The position numbers were made by a program, and so were the translations under genes. A stretch of DNA of 54,682 nucleotides from Candidatus Omnitrophota bacterium (GTDB lineage: Bacteria > Omnitrophota > Omnitrophia > Omnitrophales > Aquincolibacteriaceae). Location of the stretch: contig JAHFHF010000010.1 in NCBI GenBank assembly GCA_023247055.1, positions 1-54,682 on the forward strand. The letters run 5' to 3'. The notes below the pieces were generated by a model that was given only the letters and a program-made list of their open reading frames with translations, had not been told where the DNA came from and ran no database searches. Positions 51,801 to 54,682 of the stretch are shown piece after piece. Within the stretch, counting starts at the first letter, position 1. Each line of letters starts with the position of its first letter.

Positions 51801-54682
51801 GCCCCAGCGATCTCCGACCGTGTCGAATCAGCCACATCATCGGACCCGGTTACTGCTTCCATGGCATTCATCAATTGATCCAGACTCATGCGAATATATT
51901 CATCGGTCCGCACTTCAGAACGCGCCGCCGCATTCAGGCCGGCAGACCAAAGGGAGTTGTCTGAGCCAGCCGCAGGTTTTTCAGGCGGTGCGGATTCAGA
52001 GGCGCGGTTGGCGTCGGCGGCAGCGCGCTTGGCCAGTGCGAACTTCTGATCATGAAAACTTTTAAGCTGCTGCACTACCCAATCTTCACCTTTGTCTTTT
52101 CCGGGCTGCAGGATGTCACTGCGGATCGTTGCAATGTCCTCCTCGGTGATTAAACTGCGGCCCTTATCATGCAGGATTAAAATGTAAATAAGTGCGCTTT
52201 TAACTTTTGCCAGATTGCTATAACCCTCGCTCCAAAGCAGCATACTTCTTAATGCCAGGTTGGTATGCCAGCGAAGCGAACCGTTCACCTTATCGACCCC
52301 CGAAATTTGCCCCAGAGTTCTGATCAATTCAGGAATAATTTCAGGAATGACGCTGGGATCAAGATGGGGCGCCATCTCTTCGAGCGCGCGCGCCATTTCA
52401 TAATGCACAGAATTCGTATCAAATTTAAATTCTTTGAGACGTTTTAAGTTTTTCGCCAAAGCCACAGCGATCTTAGAGACAAGCGGCGTATCAACCGCCT
52501 TCGCCGCCTGCCGCAAATTGTCGACGACCTTCCAAAGACGATTCCTGGAGTCTTCTCCAGATTCGCTAAATTTCTCAAGTTGAATGAGATATTTTTCCAC
52601 AAGGGTTTGCCGCGTTATCAACTCACTAAAATAAGCGTCTGGACCCATGAAAGCATTTGTCTGAATCCATAAATAGCCTAAGGCGCCAACGCCGGCAGTC
52701 GCAAGCGCCAATCCGAGACCGTTGGAATATAAAGAAACCAAGGGGCCCAGCGCCACAAGAGCGGCTGACAAAGCGACTAAAACAGATTTGCGGATTTCGG
52801 AACGAAGGACCGCCAGATTCCCGCCAAAAACATGCGGGAATGACAAGTCGGATGTTATGGTCCAGATGCTGTTGATATCGCCGCTTAAAGGCGCGGTGGG
52901 CGGCATGATTTGCTCGGTAGCGTCTGCGGCTTTTTGTTCGCTGGCGGCCAAAGCGATGAGCTGCTTGGCATAGGCCGCAAGTTTTTGTTCCGCGGCCGCC
53001 GCATCTCCATGGGCTGACTTCAAAATCTCGACGAACCGCTCAAAAATACCGTCATCGCGCGAAAAAATATCTTCATCCTGTGATAAATCCGCAAATATAC
53101 GTTCGAGCACGAGTGAAATGGGCGCTTCCCGAGACTGACTGCCCGGCGCATCAGTCACTTCTAAACCCGCTAAGCGGGTCGCTATCGTGGCCAAGACAGC
53201 CGCCGTCAACCGGGGGTTCACAAAACTATTCTCCGATTGCTTCAAGAGGGTCACAAGCGGCGGAATCATCTCGTCAAAATACCTAGAATCGATTCTTTTG
53301 GCGATCCGCTCCATAACCAACACCATTTCTTTTGCCGCCTCAGGGCTTTTTTCCCGGACGCCGCGCACTTTTTGCAAGCCAGCCAGCATGGCGCGCAGCA
53401 TGGCGGGCAATTCAGAGGCCAGCGTTTTCTCTGCCACAACCGCCAACAGGCGGGACAAGTGGATGCGCAGATCATCATTCTCATCCAGAATTCCGGTGAT
53501 TTCGCTAAACCATTGGATCAGCAGGTCATTTATTTTTTTAAGATCAGAGGGCTCTATCTTTGCAATCATCGTACGCAAGACATTCACAATACCACTGAGG
53601 TGTTCTAAAAGTCGTTTTAGATCGGGCCGGTCGGCATGCTTAAGTTCCTCAAGTGTCGCTGTAAGGGCCGCGAGTACCTGCTTCAAATTTTCAGTGTTAA
53701 CTGCAGGGTCTTCGAGCTTGATAACCCAAGACAATCCTTTCAGGATATAAGACCGCGCGGATTCCCCTTCCGCTGTGCCGCCTTTAATCTCCTGCAACTG
53801 GACGGCGTAAGCTCGAGCAAGACGATTCGAATCAATGCCTGAAATGTTTCGGCTGTCGGCCATTTGGATTATATTCGTTAAAACTCCGGCAATAGCCGCC
53901 CGCGCTTCATTCGTGGCATCGCTAGAACCCTCGAGCTGTTCAAACGCGGCTAGTACAGTGTCAAAAACGAGCGGAGTGTCCCGCTGATGGTGGGGCCATG
54001 TCATACGGAATGTATTTTTAAGCGCGCCGGTTATCACCTGCCGCGCATAATTAGCCTCATCCGAAGATCCTTGGATTCGCTCCAGGGCATGGATGAGCGC
54101 ATTCTTAGTTCGGCTCAGGCGAAGGAGCAGTACCGCGGGTACCCAACCGTCCAGAACCATCCCAGCGAAAATTCCTTGAAGCAAGTTCGCATAAGTCCAG
54201 CGCTGAATATTCGCAGCATCGTCCGTGCCTTTCTCTAACTCTAATTTCGCAATTGCTTCGGCTGCCACGAGTTCCACGGCCGCCTGATCCGTTTCGTGTT
54301 TGAGTGCCGCGCTTATAACGCGAATCATGGCCCAGCGCGCCCAGTGCGTCCCTTCACTGACTTTTAACTGGGCCAGTCCGTTGAGAAAAATAGAATAAAA
54401 TGTTTTGGAAACACTCAAAGATTTATCATTAATGCGGCTTTCAAAAATCCTGGCAATGTCAGTCTTAGCTTCCAGGGTGTTACGATCTGCACCTTTGAGT
54501 GATTGGAATTCATCCAGCAGTTGCTGCGCATTCATGGCAGAATAGTTTTTCAGCATGCGTACTTCAGAGCGCTGGGTTGTGGTCCAAATGCCGGTGGTAT
54601 CGCCAGGCAAGTCGGGTTTGGGGGTGCCCTCGCCATTGGCTTTTTGTTCATCCATCCTAGAGGCTTGGTAGGCCGTTTCCAT
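45869..54682 (-). CDS. Giant modular helical protein with repeated W...RSE(V/I)R linkers (5'-partial)
   Basis: At least 2937 residues; the first codon visible is at the window edge and the sequence there is already linker-like, so the gene likely continues upstream. Seven copies of a linker end in RSEVR or RSEIR (first Arg at about 38, 627, 921, 1261, 1551, 2025, 2593), each after a flexible Ala/Ser/Asp-rich stretch and a D-x-IW or D-x-LW. Between them are all-helical, HEAT/ARM-like modules of 290-590 residues. Five modules end with a related segment of the type LIT-x2-DI-x2-I...PGK (about 845, 1170, 1471, 1804, 2364). The two RSEIR copies precede hydrophobic hairpins (about 631-675 and 1275-1318). 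The C-terminal 345 residues are a different alpha/beta-looking domain. No enzyme motif recognised. No signal peptide can be judged. Confidence 0.85.
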   Translation of the reverse strand: METAYQASRMDEQKANGEGTPKPDLPGDTTGIWTTTQRSEVRMLKNYSAMNAQQLLDEFQSLKGADRNTLEAKTDIARIFESRINDKSLSVSKTFYSIFLNGLAQLKVSEGTHWARWAMIRVISAALKHETDQAAVELVAAEAIAKLELEKGTDDAANIQRWTYANLLQGIFAGMVLDGWVPAVLLLRLSRTKNALIHALERIQGSSDEANYARQVITGALKNTFRMTWPHHQRDTPLVFDTVLAAFEQLEGSSDATNEARAAIAGVLTNIIQMADSRNISGIDSNRLARAYAVQLQEIKGGTAEGESARSYILKGLSWVIKLEDPAVNTENLKQVLAALTATLEELKHADRPDLKRLLEHLSGIVNVLRTMIAKIEPSDLKKINDLLIQWFSEITGILDENDDLRIHLSRLLAVVAEKTLASELPAMLRAMLAGLQKVRGVREKSPEAAKEMVLVMERIAKRIDSRYFDEMIPPLVTLLKQSENSFVNPRLTAAVLATIATRLAGLEVTDAPGSQSREAPISLVLERIFADLSQDEDIFSRDDGIFERFVEILKSAHGDAAAAEQKLAAYAKQLIALAASEQKAADATEQIMPPTAPLSGDINSIWTITSDLSFPHVFGGNLAVLRSEIRKSVLVALSAALVALGPLVSLYSNGLGLALATAGVGALGYLWIQTNAFMGPDAYFSELITRQTLVEKYLIQLEKFSESGEDSRNRLWKVVDNLRQAAKAVDTPLVSKIAVALAKNLKRLKEFKFDTNSVHYEMARALEEMAPHLDPSVIPEIIPELIRTLGQISGVDKVNGSLRWHTNLALRSMLLWSEGYSNLAKVKSALIYILILHDKGRSLITEEDIATIRSDILQPGKDKGEDWVVQQLKSFHDQKFALAKRAAADANRASESAPPEKPAAGSDNSLWSAGLNAAARSEVRTDEYIRMSLDQLMNAMEAVTGSDDVADSTRSEIAGALKDTPHRNTINTESYQRLLDLLFSALAEVNQRDTAFARSAQIAIRKVLIDMASRGSLTDVTGILQRWNELLSPNPDDLCRIDTARLFNIAVGKGYKNLPPLAVVLMAWLDKVKESSDVLVLRERTRIALALERIAREITVSYLPQLLQVLIKSWGLIPDNESESDEAFFATSSALANTLLRLEGYALKKSRIHRSLDVALSIHFKGHQLITTADIELIRNEILQPGKKENEEWTLAKIENFERNKIAAAEQAENLASQVSDGKKSVLREAEATDIWTVTSAALLPQTYNPSFPQANAASRSEIRKTMLKTLAVISERQRTILTALSGGVAILGVFHLFLTSPYPGIMFVLCGVVGIFSNLSRHPAFLTRLIEKLLVHLQQASHQGSIGINIKLAKTLKRFDRAALPKIVHRLVGVLAEMNGADDSTNYKKWIIADSLGETITRVGPRTLSALIPDFVQILQRVEGGIMASHLTAVIASYLALILLYTEGYTLKTQVKQALSDFLAMYDGRSLITAEDIVIIQNDVLRAGKEHGENWMLAKIESLELAKLAAIQQAEADARRASEPAAPKKSPADTDRSDIWAVGQNAAARSEVRVPLELQETLAELRQLEGDSESINQRRAQLSDKASDLARQSGDSELLKLTADTLISEFDKILQPSPETQHVQVMFGFALRDLLVVLKDPERSAQAARIFMRIFEKTSGPSREMNNLRRSLANSLKGMVLLLKDGEVQKQVLEGTWTELSKIQGATMATMEDSWAMQELGFVLLNLFRVMDSSIAIEPALATLLTALSLPNAKGLASGAGWPAIQSMSQALAFGLLKIEGYGTQSPLEGTLVRLFRMHDQKKSRLDQARFNEIRRMILIPGKGQAFTETDLKLRNYYHDWAVQIVDELLLKLQNDEVKKGAELAYEISLLTSRLVGLLNELRDSERKPRADLFQRVLCEILWQDQALSDFRGKIMMHLAKIFALQANLELSDMNLHQEKSAVVKKLLALKTGEAGVLADIFMASRSEPELLDRLDRYGEQMEALSQSAQLDAERSKASEGDRRLAPGTDAGNIWTATSASVRSEVRSSLRAQLDRVLESAKKINQNDIYQGLEPYWKTEEALAEIIWSVPLSQLNAVEAWMNAVLGRWQHSERITQIVEYGLRQLDYRRHPAKLTELKTRIRAMVERGREMQKEFSGINSERIDFRNKISKQVEEIRDRDMQRLVADFFMDEFGEIQEPLSEAKHALEMLSLELRNVLYALKDPERTAKVAKLFTAVFSVTEGSSHEINGLRRSLGASLFLIVQFLKDVEMQKQLLNAVLAELSKIQGDDVHASWAMQELGYVVRELFRHMDTSNSRERALTQVLALLPIPDAVDEAAGAGRLAIQSFGSALAVEVLRYEGYGNQSSLEATLSRLYGMRDHKKSRLDRARFDAIKQILVVGKTRNVTEVEADLKRYYHAWSVQIMDELLGKLQTEPITQQQVSNFEIRALVKMLADLFETELDVSEQAARRGLLQNGLCDVFFKIKDGSGSSLLQAATTREKIAKRLVRMFAFNAGVGPEKTREWGSEAVIKKLLDLNRGKSEALADIFMAANSTEQLLDRLGRYGEQMEALSQSEQLDAQRSEASEGDRRMTSGTDAGNIWTATLASMRSEVRLIADQLEQQEPQAQMIAHNLTVIRQARTAVQEISHAIAAQVFENIDARRAQALSRTDAWVEAMLALPKENQSKPLAVFGDTFSAYGVLRSAESERALNHFGDRLAQILNAADIPTKEGIGLPGQAVGDAKADFSHAQDLLAVILSMKEKVMMDYELTAEWNSREDRQALYQGLVDAAMNAALLNPNLSIRIAAPDRSVKGEMMKLLSRGDPTKVRMLRSQGRIRIMDAREMAADLNLQGPADLAISSRPAESLRLRKTRVSLDGAEYANRQKITASPEASPAQLLLAGLAALSEKTVRGLIKNSDYMIQIADEQTLRDFEMLTHLLAQEAAKQARVQAAA

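Overview
The window looks like a chromosomal stretch of a Gram-negative bacterium outside the well-studied phyla. It encodes apolipoprotein N-acyltransferase, SecA, a type II secretion pseudopilin, an MMPL/RND exporter and a full set of tightly overlapped bacterial housekeeping genes. Very large helical proteins, gene fusions and many small palindromic intergenic repeats suggest a Candidatus Omnitrophota-like or related PVC-side lineage. That placement is inference from gene style only, with no rRNA or marker phylogeny.

Layout. 1-2.6 kb: MMPL/RND exporter with a tandem repeat at its stop codon and a long hairpin in its leader. 2.7-5.3 kb: urate-oxidase-N-like membrane protein (+), DNA polymerase IV (-) and a secreted trypsin-like protease (+). 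5.3-10.5 kb: a coupled minus-strand operon (small secreted protein, GspK-like pseudopilin, S41 protease, GT2 glycosyltransferase, metzincin-TPR protein). 10.6-13.5 kb: an orphan small gene with an upstream phased 11-bp box, next to an OmpR/PhoB-type two-component pair. 13.5-27.7 kb: a long minus-strand purine/one-carbon operon purB-purC-purS-purQ-purL-purF-purM-purD-purE, continuing into a TsaC/Sua5-phosphatase fusion, rpiB, glyA, nrdR and a thiO-like gene, headed by tRNA-Glu.

28-31.8 kb: cytochrome c, a 2-hydroxyacid dehydrogenase, a YbaK-type editing protein, a small secreted protein, a hemerythrin-like protein and a CRP/FNR regulator. Three promoters here carry TGTGA-N6-TCAC(A/T) operators at one fixed spacing, so the regulator and its likely local regulon sit together. 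32-39.8 kb: a type II FAS/PKS-like cluster: GT2, acyl-thioester reductase, ketosynthase, a ketosynthase-like subunit lacking the nucleophile (chain-length-factor-like), two hotdog proteins (one intact, one missing its His), an unusually long ACP, a methyltransferase and a FabL-type enoyl reductase. Near-identical ~100-bp elements bracket it. 40-45.5 kb: lipoprotein, Lnt, SecA and prfB with a programmed +1 frameshift.

45.9-54.7 kb: one reading frame of at least 2937 residues, open at the window edge. It is built of helical modules joined by flexible linkers ending in W...RSE(V/I)R, seen seven times, with a second recurring element before most linkers. This giant modular protein, the FAS/PKS-like cluster and a structured palindromic repeat family with a conserved apical loop are the most novel items.
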